Positions 8,901 through 16,185 are shown, numbered from the stretch's first letter. The stretch is DNA of 16,185 bases from Zygnema cylindricum (GCA_037447655.1 JBBHKE010002420.1:1-16185), one strand, 5' to 3'. Program-made: numbers and translations. Notes: a model not told the origin generated them from the sequence alone.

Positions 8901-11900
8901 AGAGATACTTCTGTTTCTTTTTAAACTGACTCTAATAAGTGTGTGACCCAGACTAATTACTAAAAATGATGGAATCTTTGCAGATGCACTGACGTACAAA
9001 GAAACCACGGATAATTCCGAGAAACTGTCCTTAGCTACTGGCATATACTGGGTGAAGGCTAACATGTTGGAAAAGGTTTTGGGGACATGCAGGTTCTAAC
9101 TTCACAGTGGGTAGAGGGAGAGAAGCTCTCTGAGAGTAAAGCTGCTGATCTCAGTATCTTAGTCACAACGGCACTGAACTGTTACCTTATCCAACTCTTG
9201 GAGACAGGCTTTCTTCATGCAGACCCACATCCTGGCAACCTGCTCAGAACACCTGATGGGAAGCTCTGTGTTCTCGACTTTGGCCTCATGACCGAGGTAC
9301 TGCATTGCACTGAATGCAGGCATGAATTGGTGGAACCTAGAGAGGGACAGATTGGCAATTTCTTTGAATAGACAGGAAATAACGATGAGAGACGTTGGAG
9401 AGACGCATCTTTAAAAGCTGGTCGAACATAAGTTCATGCTGGCCGGAAAGGGAAAAGGGAGGTTGAGAGAGAGGGAGGGACAGGGAGGTGGAGGGGGGGA
9501 GAGGGAGATGAAGGAGGTGGAGGGTGGAAGAGGGAGGGGAAGGAGGTGGAGGGGTGGAGAGGGAGGTGAAGGAGGTGGAGGGGTGGAGAGAGATGGGACT
9601 GATGTGGGGAGACTAGTAGAGCTAATGTTATGTTAAATGGATGGGATGGGTTCACAGATCACACAGGATCAGCAGTATGCACTAATAGAGTACATTTCGC
9701 ATTTGGTGAATAATGACTTCGAACGTGTGGCTGAGGATCTTGTGGTGCTTGGCTTTGTGCCACCGGAATTGGTGGACCCAGAGAAGACAGCAGCTGTTGT
9801 GCCTCAACTAAGCAGAGTGTTAGGCCAATTGACTCAAGGAGGAGGGGCACGATATGTTAACATAGCACAGGTGAATTTATCAGTTCAGAAGCGGAGGTTT
9901 CTGAGAAGCCCAGAGAGTGAAAAGGCTGTCCAGTTTATTTCTGTTGGGACTATCGTGCGTAGATGTTTTGCTGGAAGTTCGTGCTGCCTCTTATCATCGT
10001 TTTGGTAGAGGGGGTCAATAATATTTCTGAAAGTTTGTAGTGGAATGGTACAGGTGACTGATGATTTGTCGCGTATGGCTGAGGAGTATGTGTTTGTTAT
10101 TCCACCGTACTTCGCTCTTATTTTACGAGCCTTCTCAGTGCTGGAGGGTATTGGCCTCGACAACGATCCTGACTATGCTATTGTCGATGAATGCTATCCC
10201 TATGTCTCCAAGCGTCTTATTACTGATGACAGGTAGGATCTCATAAACTCTCTGGTGTGAGAAACCGGTCATTTGTCCTTTGCAACATTGTGTCTGCAGC
10301 AATCAGCATACCTCATACTAAAACAAATCTGTGATCTTAATTTGTGTTCGCCTATGCCCGATCACTGTTCAGGACTATTTTATTTCATATCTTGCACAAT
10401 AATGTAGCCTCTCAGCTGTTATGGTTACTTGTCAGTTGGTTTTCATGTTTCTCAATAGCAGTGGTGGCTGCGATGCTAATGTGTGGCCATTTATAGGAGA
10501 TTGTTTAGAAGGCTTGTTGATGGAGGCGATTCTTGTCTGGTGTCTCTTTTGCTTTTTCAGTACAATAGCAAGTTATGAGCGAAATCAAAAGGTGGATTTT
10601 TTAAAAGTAAAGGACCAATTGTTTCATGGACAAAGTATAAATTTGCTGCACACTTCCATTTCTTTCAAAACTATGTCTGATATTGCAGTTAACACTTCTT
10701 CACTTCTGAACAAGTTTTTTTTTTTTTTTTCATTCTTATGTTGCAATGTCGATAGTCCTCGTGCAAGAGCTGCCCTTAGATATTTCCTCTACGGGAAAGG
10801 TGATCGCTTGGATGTGGCTCGGGTGGAAAATTTGCTTGGAGGATTCCAAACATTCCGCGAACTTATGGCTCCTACTAATATGGGAGATGGCGCCATAGAG
10901 AAAGTGAATGAGAGGAGGAAGGGGGAAGCGGGTGTGGATCCAGCAGCCAGAGAGGCTCTGCAGTTAATTTTTGCACCCAAAGGAAGTTATCTGCAAGAGC
11001 TGTTACTCACAGAGGTAAATTCTCCATTTATTCATAATCTGGTATCCATGAGCTTTTGAATGCACAACATGAGCTTTGATGATACCACAACCAACAAAAT
11101 TTGTATACAAATAAAGTAGAAATGTGTACTGCAATGGTGTGTAGTTCACGGATCTGCAGACATTCAGAGAAATTTCGTCCATTTCATGAATCGTTGATGG
11201 TAGACTGCTATGGAGAATCGACATGGCCTGTGACAATCCTTCAAACTGTCTGTATTTCGTGGCTACCTCGTTTGTATCTTAAATTGTTTTTATTCTGAAT
11301 CTCTCGTTTTTTTTTATGCAGTTGGTTCGGTCCGTTGATGCTCTTTCTCGGGAAGCCCAGGCAGCTGTATGGGGCTCCATTGCTTCTAGAGCTATTCTCC
11401 CTCTCCCAGCTTCGCTCTCTGCTCCAGGGACATGGCCTCTCCCTCTTCCTGGAATGGTAGCAGGAATTGTGAGAGGGGAATGGTTCACGGGTCGTCTTTC
11501 GGAGGAAGATCAACAACAATTGCTCACAATGCGGAGATTATGGACGTTGTTGGAGCCACAACTCTCGCAAACCTCGAGTCCAGCCTCTCCGGCTGGTGAG
11601 TCTGGTTTGTTTTTTCATGTATCTTGGGAATGAAAGACCTCAATGGAATTAACCTTTAATGGAGTAAAAACTTAAACAGAACGGGATGAAACCTCGATGA
11701 AATGAGAACCTTACCAAAAGGAAGCCTTGAATAAAGCATTGCGGTTCACTGTTATAAGTGTGAATTGCACTTAGAAGAGAGTGATAGAAGAAGTTAAGAA
11801 GGCGAAAGCTCTTTATTTCCACTTCTAACATTCGAAGAGAGAAAGATAAAAGAAGATAAAATAGCTTCTGAACTAACAGTATGAGTGGCACTTGTAGCAT

Positions 11901-12262
11901 TAGAAGAGAGATAAAGGAGATAAAAACAGAAAAAGGCTTCTGAACTTTCTCCTTCAATTTCACTCATTTAATGATGATAATGAACGTGTGCAGATTTTGC
12001 TGAACTAGTGAGAGATGCCGTGCCAATTTTCCGAGATATAGGGCCGGGTGTCGCTACTGCGGTCCAACGATTCCTTGTTATGCTTTTCCAAAGACAGGCT
12101 CTGAGACTGGCTGATGATCTGGACGGACAGAGATCCGTGGATGCTTGGGAAAGAGATCCAGCCTCTTTAGCTCGTCTTGTACAACCATTTCCGTTCTTTA
12201 TATTTTCACAAGCTAGCAGCGAGTCTACACCTCGGTACCAGGGAGGAGAGAAACTTAGATAA
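5225..12262 (+). CDS. Plastid-type ABC1/UbiB-family atypical kinase, ABC1K6-like, 11 exons
   Basis: The predicted protein has about 1047 residues. The exons are 5225-5956, 6281-6796, 7285-7482, 7912-8121, 8272-8361, 9093-9296, 9658-9870, 10054-10232, 10756-11014, 11322-11595 and 11994-12262. All introns are GT-AG and the frame is continuous. Family motifs appear in order: KxGQ (K416-Q419) followed by ALSIRPD, the alanine-rich loop AAASLGQ (476-482), the VAVK lysine (K498), the ELD of the ExD motif (546-548), HADPHPGN (624-631, catalytic D626) and DFG (D644). No key residue is missing. ABC1 kinases act in prenylquinone metabolism in mitochondria and plastids. From recalled family sequences, the core and the C-terminal region with IPPYFALI and ALRYFLYGK are closest to plant ABC1K6, a plastoglobule/plastid member. 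The Ser/Arg-rich first 100 or so residues could be a transit peptide, which fits plastid targeting. The start ATG is in strong context (gccatggcc). The protein is longer at the N-terminus than the roughly 800 residues I associate with ABC1K6. Family is near certain; the subgroup is probable. Confidence 0.9.
5570..5593 (+). repeat. 12-bp in-frame tandem duplication in exon 1
   Basis: The unit tatcggtattct is repeated exactly twice and encodes Tyr-Arg-Tyr-Ser twice (residues 116-123). Because the unit is a multiple of three, the frame is kept. It lies in the presumed transit or linker region, where sequence constraint is weak. Confidence 0.85.
6281..6796 (+). CDS. ABC1K exon 2 (residues 245-416)
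   Basis: The start is placed after ttctttctag (acceptor at 6280) because of its pyrimidine tract. A second acceptor after gagcag (6307) is also in frame and would remove ten residues. The exon carries a hydrophobic, Ala/Val/Leu-rich stretch at about 291-337, then the conserved pre-kinase segment YFRRRPLEVLLRS and LITRLGP that precedes KxGQ. It ends at gttaag before gtatgt, so the Lys of KxGQ is its last codon. Confidence 0.8.
7155..7194. repeat. (CA)n microsatellite in intron 2
   Basis: Forty bases are almost pure CA dinucleotides, interrupted by GT at 7167-7168 and by a G at 7181. It lies about 90 bp before the exon 3 acceptor and could vary in length between individuals. Confidence 0.9.
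7285..7482 (+). CDS. ABC1K exon 3 (residues 417-482)
   Basis: The exon starts after tccag with VGQALSIRPD, completing the KxGQ motif. It ends with AAASLGQ, the alanine-rich loop that replaces the glycine-rich loop of ordinary kinases in this family. The donor is cag/gtcagc and both boundaries are phase 0. Confidence 0.88.
7912..8121 (+). CDS. ABC1K exon 4 (residues 483-552)
   Basis: The exon opens with VYKARL and VAVKVQRP, which contains the nucleotide-binding lysine K498. It ends with FFDELDYVQE, which holds the ExD motif (E546, D548). The acceptor is aatgcag and the donor gag/gtaagg. Both boundaries are phase 0. Confidence 0.9.
8272..8361 (+). CDS. ABC1K exon 5 (residues 553-582)
   Basis: This 90-bp exon follows attgcag and encodes GKNAKRFAEDM to VYPSFTSRK, the segment after ExD that includes the conserved VPKVY motif. 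The donor is aag/gttagc. Both boundaries are phase 0. Confidence 0.85.
9093..9296 (+). CDS. ABC1K exon 6 (residues 583-650): catalytic loop and DFG
   Basis: The exon encodes WVEGEKL, then TGFLHADPHPGN (catalytic D626, metal-binding N631) and VLDFGLM (D644). The acceptor is catgcag and the donor gag/gtactg. The ADPHPGN form is the hallmark of the ABC1/UbiB family. It follows the longest intron (731 bp, 8362-9092), in which nothing else was recognised. Confidence 0.92.
9482..9597 (+). repeat. 29-bp G-rich minisatellite in intron 6, four units
   Basis: Four units start at 9482, 9511, 9540 and 9569, each 29 bp and beginning with (a/g)-ggaggtgg. The third and fourth are nearly identical and the first two are more diverged. 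The strand is almost all purine, with many GGG runs, and the purine-rich character extends left to about 9436. On the transcript strand it could form G-quadruplex or triplex structures. It ends about 60 bp before the exon 7 acceptor. Confidence 0.85.
9658..9870 (+). CDS. ABC1K exon 7 (residues 651-721)
   Basis: After ttcacag the exon reads ITQDQQYALIEYISHL to GGGARYVNIAQ, the helical segment that follows DFG in plastid ABC1 kinases. It includes the LGFVPPELVDPEK stretch. The donor is cag/gtgaat and both boundaries are phase 0. Confidence 0.86.
10054..10232 (+). CDS. ABC1K exon 8 (residues 722-780 plus two bases of 781)
   Basis: The exon encodes VTDDLSRMAEEY and the conserved IPPYFALILRAFSVLEGIGL block, ending YVSKRLITDD. 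The 179-bp length leaves AG of a Ser codon at the donor (cag/gtagga), which is completed by T at 10756. This is the first non-phase-0 junction of the gene. Confidence 0.86.
10756..11014 (+). CDS. ABC1K exon 9 (residues 781-867)
   Basis: The exon completes Ser781 and continues PRARAALRYFLYGKGDRLDV, a conserved block of the ABC1K6-type C-terminal region. It then has a charged linker (MGDGAIEKVNERRKGEAG) and ends GSYLQELLLTE. The acceptor gatag follows a T-rich tract about 25 bp upstream. The donor is gag/gtaaat. Confidence 0.8.
11322..11595 (+). CDS. ABC1K exon 10 (residues 868-958 plus one base of 959)
   Basis: A strong acceptor (T-rich tract then atgcag) precedes LVRSVDALSREAQ. The exon continues through a Pro/Leu-rich stretch to LTMRRLWTLLEPQL and a Ser/Pro-rich end. 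The donor is ctg/gtgagt. The exon leaves G of an Asp codon. Confidence 0.8.
11994..12262 (+). CDS. ABC1K exon 11 (residues 959-1047 and stop)
   Basis: After gtgcag the exon reads FAELVRDAVPIFRDIGPGVATAVQRFLVMLFQRQALRLADDL, like the terminal helices of plant ABC1K6-type proteins. It then has a divergent hydrophilic tail ending at TAA (12260-12262). The phase-1 junction with exon 10 is exact. Confidence 0.78.
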
Positions 12263-12769
12263 CACTTTCTAATTATTGGTCACTTTTGCTGCTTTCATAA
12301 CATTTGTCCATCTGCGGATGGATGAGATGTTAGGAAATTCTTTGTCTTGAGAGGGTTCCACAAAGCTCACTGTTCAGTTGGGCTTACTACATCTTTCGAG
12401 ACTTTGTGCATTACGCTTAAAATAAGAGTTTTGGGGATTTGTAAAGCTTCTCTTAAATTAAAAGGTGAAGTTGTGGAGTTATTATGTAGACACTAGAGAC
12501 TTGTAGGAGTAACTATAGTAGTGTTACATTGATTCTCCTGCTGTCACAATTTCAGCCTATGTAAAATCTATGTTGCACTAGGGGATTATTGGTGAGCTGT
12601 AGTCACGTCACGAGTTTTTGAGTTGCATTGGGTGTGGATTTGTAAAGAATTAATTCCTCCCTACTTCTGGCGTTGATAGTGAGACAGTACCTACTACCCT
12701 GATTGGTGCTTGTCTTGCTATGAAGGCTTGAATTTTTGTGAAGGATTCTTGTGACATTTTATTATTTTC

Positions 12770-12775
12770 AATAAA
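12770..12775 (+). terminator. Candidate polyadenylation signal of the ABC1K gene
   Basis: An AATAAA hexamer lies about 508 bp after the stop codon in T-rich surroundings, giving a plausible 3' UTR of roughly 530 bp (12263 to about 12790). No earlier canonical AATAAA was seen after the stop. Plant polyadenylation does not require this hexamer, so the true end may differ. Confidence 0.4.
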
Positions 12776-13384
12776 CTTTATGCGCAACTGCATTTGGATA
12801 TGAGGAGTCCACTTTAATAGGAGCGTGATGGGCTAGGTCTATGCATGCTGATAACTGTGCAACTTGGTCGTGGGCATGAGAAGATCGTTTTTGACCTCAA
12901 TGTCATATTTTCATCTTCATCAGGGTATTCGTAGTACTTGAAAAGTACAAAGCTGCCCCCAAGTATACATGTCCCAAGATGACTTCTCGCTCTAAAAATT
13001 GAGAAAATGAAAACCAAAAAAAATAAAACCAGAGGTAATTTACAAGCATTAACAAAATCGCTCTTTTTTGTAACATTTTGTCAAGGACACTTGGGTGTCT
13101 CCTTTGTGAATAGATGTTCTTTTGACTTCATGGAATTGCACTGAAAGAAGTATGTGTCAAGTCTATGAAGGGTTGAAAGTAATCAAATACGTGTCAACTT
13201 TGGAGGAAGTCGTCGAACTGTTGACAAGGTCAATCCGTACACGCTGTACTTCTCAGGGGATGACCTAAACTAGGGTTGACATAAGTTGTATTGGCTATTT
13301 CCACATTGAGGGGGGAGGGAATGTTACGATTCAATCTGGAGAATCTTGATTCTCGTCGACCGTTCAACAGAGATCGCAAACAAT
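12776..13384. other. Intergenic, no feature recognised
   Basis: This is downstream of the presumed ABC1K 3' end. Only short open frames without recognisable motifs are present. From about 13290 the sequence becomes richer in CG dinucleotides and leads into the repeat region. Confidence 0.5.
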
Positions 13385-13786
13385 TAACCGAAACCGTATC
13401 CGACTGTTACCCAACGGCCAGCTTCGGATCCGGAACGGATTTGGGTGCCAAATTTGGGGGGAAGGGCGAATTTGGGCGGGTGATTCACCAAAAAAAAAAA
13501 AAACAGAAAACGAAAAAAATTGGAGGTTTTGCACTGTCCATAATATCCAACATTATTTTACTTTCTACTCTTGGAATTGTGGAAGGTATGAGGGAGATAT
13601 ACCATTAATTTTGTACTTATTCGGGAATGGGCTGGTACGGGTAGTCGTGGGAACCCGATTTTCGGTTAAACTTTTATTTTCGTAAACGCGTATCGGGTAA
13701 TGGTTAACAATTTTGGAGTGTGACCTAACCCGGTCGGGCGTCGGGTACTCAGATTTTGAGAAAAACAAATTTGTCGGTTTCGGTTA
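13385..13786. repeat. Inverted-repeat-bounded segment, possible decayed transposon
   Basis: The sequence taaccgaaaccg (13385-13396) is the exact reverse complement of 13775-13786, and an internal ten-base pair (13384-13393 with 13660-13669) uses the same motif. The interior repeats gggta, cccga and cggtta words. The pattern suggests a short DNA element with subterminal repeats, but no target duplication was identified. The exact ends are uncertain. Confidence 0.4.
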
Positions 13787-13832
13787 TCTAAAATTTTGAC
13801 TTTTCTGACCTCTGCCGTTCAATGGTAAGTTT

Positions 13833-13945
13833 TAGTGTTCAGTATCGGATAAAAATTTATCACGATAAATTCGATATTTAATAGACTGAACATTGAACAG
13901 TAAGAAGGCTCCGCTCTGGGACCAACAAAAATTATCGCGATATAT
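13833..13945 (+). mobile_element. Possible relic of the hAT-like family
   Basis: It begins tagtgttcagtatcgg, resembling the end of the element at 3434 (tagtgttgggtatcg, two mismatches over 15 bases). It also contains aattatcgcgatatat (13930-13945), identical to 3530-3545 of that element. No matching opposite end was found, so this would be a decayed or truncated copy. The shared word is partly palindromic and AT-rich, which limits the weight of the match. Confidence 0.4.
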
Positions 13946-14042
13946 TCGGAAGGAGGTGGTGGTCCGTACATCCGCAGTACAGTAAATAGTACGGTATATT
14001 GTACAAAAATATATGTCCCTTTCTGTGTAGAGGAGAAAGCGT

Positions 14043-14062
14043 GTCTCTGACCGTCTCTGACC
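14043..14062. repeat. 10-bp tandem duplication
   Basis: The decamer gtctctgacc occurs twice in exact tandem inside a GC-rich patch (14040-14180) that stands out from the surrounding AT-rich sequence. Confidence 0.7.
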
Positions 14063-14137
14063 TTTCTGCGGGCGCCTCTGACAGTTTGCGCCCTTCCTGC
14101 GGGTGGCTCTTCCCGCATGCCTTGCGCAGAAGCGCGG

Positions 14138-14177
14138 CGCATAGGCATTCTGCGAGTCGCATAGGCATTCTGCGAAT
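14138..14177. repeat. 20-bp tandem duplication
   Basis: Two 20-bp units, beginning cgcataggcattctgcga at 14138 and 14158, differ at one position near the end. They lie in the same GC-rich patch as the decamer repeat. No function is evident. Confidence 0.8.
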
Positions 14178-14313
14178 CGTGACACAACTATTCAAGCGCA
14201 GTCGTCTAACGATTGTCTTTGCGAGTTTTTAAGAAAGGTCGATTTTAGTTTTTCAAGAGGAGAAATTTTTCCAATGTATGTTGTTCGGCCTTCTTTTCTC
14301 TTTTCTCTAGCAT

Positions 14314-14321
14314 TGACGTCA
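14314..14321. promoter_or_regulatory. TGACGTCA palindrome (bZIP-type site)
   Basis: This is a full eight-base TGACGTCA palindrome. It is a known bZIP/TGA-factor target, but no nearby gene start was recognised, so a regulatory role is speculative. Confidence 0.2.
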
Positions 14322-14506
14322 GCTGTGGGAATAGGCTGAGGCGGAAATGCCATTGTGCCGCCTTGAATCAAATGTTCATTAGACAGCTCTTCTGATAGGC
14401 TTGACTGGTAAGCACCCCCACCTAAGCTTGTTGAATATACCGCCCGTCGCTATTAGAGGTAGTGAATTATTGGCGTTGATGCTTTATTAGAAGCAAGTAC
14501 ACTAAA

Positions 14507-14971
14507 TTATGTTATGGGTTCCTTTACCCACCCAGTACTATGGTGTGTATGTTCTTTTAACTGAGAACTTTCTAAAGTGTCACATGTTGGTGATAAGTGG
14601 TCCATCAAACCCGATATGTCTACCATTAACTTCAATAAATGTTGACACGGCAATGGATCGTGATACACTTGTTTATCGGAAAACAGATATGCAAAATTTA
14701 AAGACATGATACATCGATACAGTTCTTTTCGATGTTTTATACTGACACAATACTGACACAATACTTTCATGCTAAATGATACCCCCGATTGCTTTCTTAA
14801 TAAAGTCTTGACCAGAATCATCATCGATGGGAGACGACACTGTAAAACAGACCAAGATGTCTGCTTCTTGTCGTGACTTGGGATTCTTCCTGGATTACTA
14901 GAATTGCAATGAGAACCCTTTGATAGAGTGTACACCTTTTGTACGTTGAAGTGACGATATGTCTCACTCAA
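14507..14971 (-). CDS. Hypothetical ORF, 154 codons
   Basis: This is an uninterrupted frame from ATG to TAA with ordinary amino-acid composition, rich in His, Leu and Ser, with several Cys. No family was recognised. An AATAAA hexamer on the same strand (14483-14488 on plus) lies about 20 bp after the stop. One ORF of this size is roughly what chance allows in 16 kb, and the frame has no domain support. It could be a single-exon gene, part of the 3' region of the minus-strand gene upstream, or spurious. Confidence 0.22.
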   Translation of the reverse strand: MSETYRHFNVQKVYTLSKGSHCNSSNPGRIPSHDKKQTSWSVLQCRLPSMMILVKTLLRKQSGVSFSMKVLCQYCVSIKHRKELYRCIMSLNFAYLFSDKQVYHDPLPCQHLLKLMVDISGLMDHLSPTCDTLESSQLKEHTHHSTGWVKEPIT

Positions 14972-15193
14972 AACATCGAAAACATCGGCTGTTGGTAGTG
15001 TTTTTACATTATCATCCAGAAGGATTCACGTGAAAACACTTAAATCTTCTTTGGGAAATTTTGGCGTAAATGTGACATTGAATCTTATGATAGTAATTGA
15101 GTGTGAGGAGAGCTGACGGATCGTAGTCCACTCCCTTGCATATTGCTATCAACTACATTATGTGATTTTGTGCCTTAAATAGTCGCGACTGAA

Positions 15194-15340
15194 TTAGGGC
15201 TATTGACACATATAGGTGTAAATTAGATGTAGGGTGTTAAGACTCTTAGGGTACTACACCTATTTTACACCTTTTGCTCGTTTAACACGGCAAGACATGC
15301 GTTATTTTTTATCTATGATATGGATGAACAATAGCCCTAA
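15194..15340. repeat. Fold-back with 12-bp arms and internal hairpin
   Basis: The sequence ttagggctattg (15194-15205) pairs perfectly with 15329-15340, enclosing about 123 bp. Inside, ataggtgta (15212-15220) pairs with tacacctat (15255-15263). The arms could be those of a tiny MITE or of a structured transcript; no target duplication was identified. Confidence 0.5.
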
Positions 15341-15363
15341 AAAACCCTAAAACACCCTAAAAA
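15335..15363 (-). repeat. Interstitial telomere-like / telobox repeats
   Basis: Three CCCTAAA-type units occur in a row on the plus strand (ccctaa separated by 4 to 5 A/C bases), which is TTTAGGG-like on minus. Further TAGGGTG and TTAGGGT words lie at 15229-15252. Plant telomeres are TTTAGGG repeats, and AAACCCTAA is a known telobox promoter motif. The array is too degenerate to be a recent telomere insertion. Confidence 0.45.
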
Positions 15364-15759
15364 ACTGAATTCAACTACCATCATGCAATATTAGTGTTGC
15401 AGGCAGTGAATGACTCGAAAGTGCAGAGATGGAAGAGGATAAGCGTAGGAGAATCGATATCCAAAGAAAAGCCCATAAGGCAGAATCACATGACGATCCT
15501 ATTACAATTTCTATAGTTATACTATGATTCCTATATGTCACGTCCCTCCAAATTCTGTCTACTAGTCTTGTAAGAATGTGCCCCACTGTTGACAACATGC
15601 CATACAAATCAAGGTTTGGAATATCCTCCGAGCCTATCATCGTTTGCATGCCTTGCAGTCCAATATAAGCAACAGAAACACAGAAACCTGTTTCCGTTAC
15701 AGATGGAGAGCATCGGTTGAGAATTGAAGAATTTGACAGTCCAAGCTCGCGAGCTCGAC
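15361..15759 (-). other. Terminal exon and start of 3' region of the unidentified minus-strand gene
   Basis: The frame is open from the acceptor at 15759/15760 to the TGA at 15371-15373. No canonical AATAAA was found within about 100 bp downstream on minus; the sequence there is the telomere-like fold-back described separately, which might lie in the 3' UTR. Confidence 0.35.
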
Positions 15760-16157
15760 CTGCAAAAAAACCAACGATACACCGTTTCCGTGAATTGCTA
15801 TTCGCGTTTATAACACTAATTAACGCCGTTTTTCCTTTGTTTATTTTTGCCCTCTAACAACAGAAAATCGTCAACAATTTGAATTGTCTTTTTCTTAACG
15901 CTAATTCTCCGCACGTTAATAATTTCTGTACTCTCTAATAACGACTCACAGTGTACATTCTTGGTAGTGGAACTAGCCTCCCCTAAAATGTGGGAATTAC
16001 AGAATAGCTGCAAAGTAATATACTCAACAATGAGATTTCCTCTTCCTCCCTAAAGCTATCGTAAGTTCTAAAATGACACATTTGGTTCCAAACTGATTTG
16101 TTAAAGAACTGCCTCTAACCGTCTTTTATGGCGTAAAGCACATGTTGGAACTGATGC
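15371..16157 (-). CDS. 3' end of an unidentified minus-strand gene (two exons, 5' end outside window)
   Basis: The last exon is 15371-15759 on minus, preceded by a strong acceptor (ttttttgcag) and open for 128 codons to TGA. The preceding small exon is 16120-16157, after ttttttcag and before a gttaga donor. It ends one base into a codon, which is exactly what the last exon needs, so the junction reads ...YAIKDGRARELGL.... The joined tail contains VTETGFCVSVAYIGLQGMQTMIG and a hydrophobic WAFLWISILL stretch. The intron would be 360 bp (15760-16119). I do not recognise the family. The gene runs toward the ABC1K gene, so the two are convergent. The evidence is splice signals, phase agreement and a long open exon; it could still be chance or a pseudogene. 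Confidence 0.42.
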
Positions 16158-16185
16158 CTGAAAAAAGACATAATGTATTCTTCTT

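Noticed and set aside
9434-9655. Frames rich in Gly/Arg/Glu (plus) and Pro/Ser/Leu (minus) in intron 6
   Set aside because: They are by-products of the 29-bp purine minisatellite and lie between well-supported exons 6 and 7.
10421-10755. Open frame continuing upstream of exon 9 into intron 8
   Set aside because: The frame happens to be open through the end of the intron, but family similarity begins at Ser781 and the phase-2 donor at 10232 matches the acceptor at 10755. The upstream part has no ABC1 similarity.
13819-14232. Overlapping minus-strand frames of 87 to 122 codons and one plus frame
   Set aside because: Three minus-strand frames overlap over short tandem repeats and GC-rich sequence with similar Arg-rich translations. 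This indicates repeat-driven open frames, not a gene.
15816-16013. 65-codon minus-strand frame
   Set aside because: It lies in the predicted intron between the two minus-strand exons, has no splice-compatible boundaries that I can support, and has no recognisable motif.
1-16185. CRISPR array, bacterial operon, tRNA genes, retrotransposon polymerase
   Set aside because: No regularly spaced repeats with unique spacers, no ribosome-binding-site-led gene strings, no tRNA cloverleaf and no reverse transcriptase or integrase motifs were seen. Introns and gene type show nuclear eukaryotic DNA.

Overview
This is eukaryotic nuclear DNA, most likely from a land plant or a streptophyte (charophyte-type) alga. 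It carries a spliced gene for a plastid-type ABC1/UbiB kinase. The introns run from about 150 to 730 bp with GT-AG ends, the intergenic DNA is repeat-rich, and plant-type telomere-like TTTAGGG motifs occur near the right end. The organism is inferred from gene type and architecture; no species can be named from the sequence alone.

Layout. 1-3433: no gene recognised. 3434-4425: a non-autonomous hAT-like DNA transposon with 15-bp perfect terminal inverted repeats and an 8-bp target duplication matching at 7 of 8 bases. 4426-5224: intergenic and promoter region with two ACGT-core boxes (one a G-box CACGTG) shortly before the gene. 5225-12262: an 11-exon plus-strand gene for an ABC1K (UbiB-family) protein of about 1047 residues. 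All family kinase motifs are present and it most resembles plant ABC1K6. 12263 to about 12790: 3' UTR with an AATAAA signal. 13385-14240: degenerate repeat DNA with an inverted-repeat pair, a possible relic of the same hAT family and short GC-rich tandem repeats. 14507-14971: a weak minus-strand ORF. 15194-15363: a fold-back with telomere-like repeats. 15371-16157: two exons that look like the 3' end of a second, unidentified minus-strand gene running off the right edge.

The ABC1K exons splice together cleanly in frame. Introns 1 to 7 are all phase 0 and fall at or next to kinase motifs. The two convergent genes (ABC1K on plus, the unidentified one on minus) are separated by about 3 kb of repeat-derived DNA. 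No bacterial-type operon, CRISPR array, tRNA or complete rRNA was found. The strongest observations outside the gene are the hAT-like element, a perfect-period 29-bp G-rich minisatellite in intron 6, and an odd dinucleotide asymmetry in part of the left flank.
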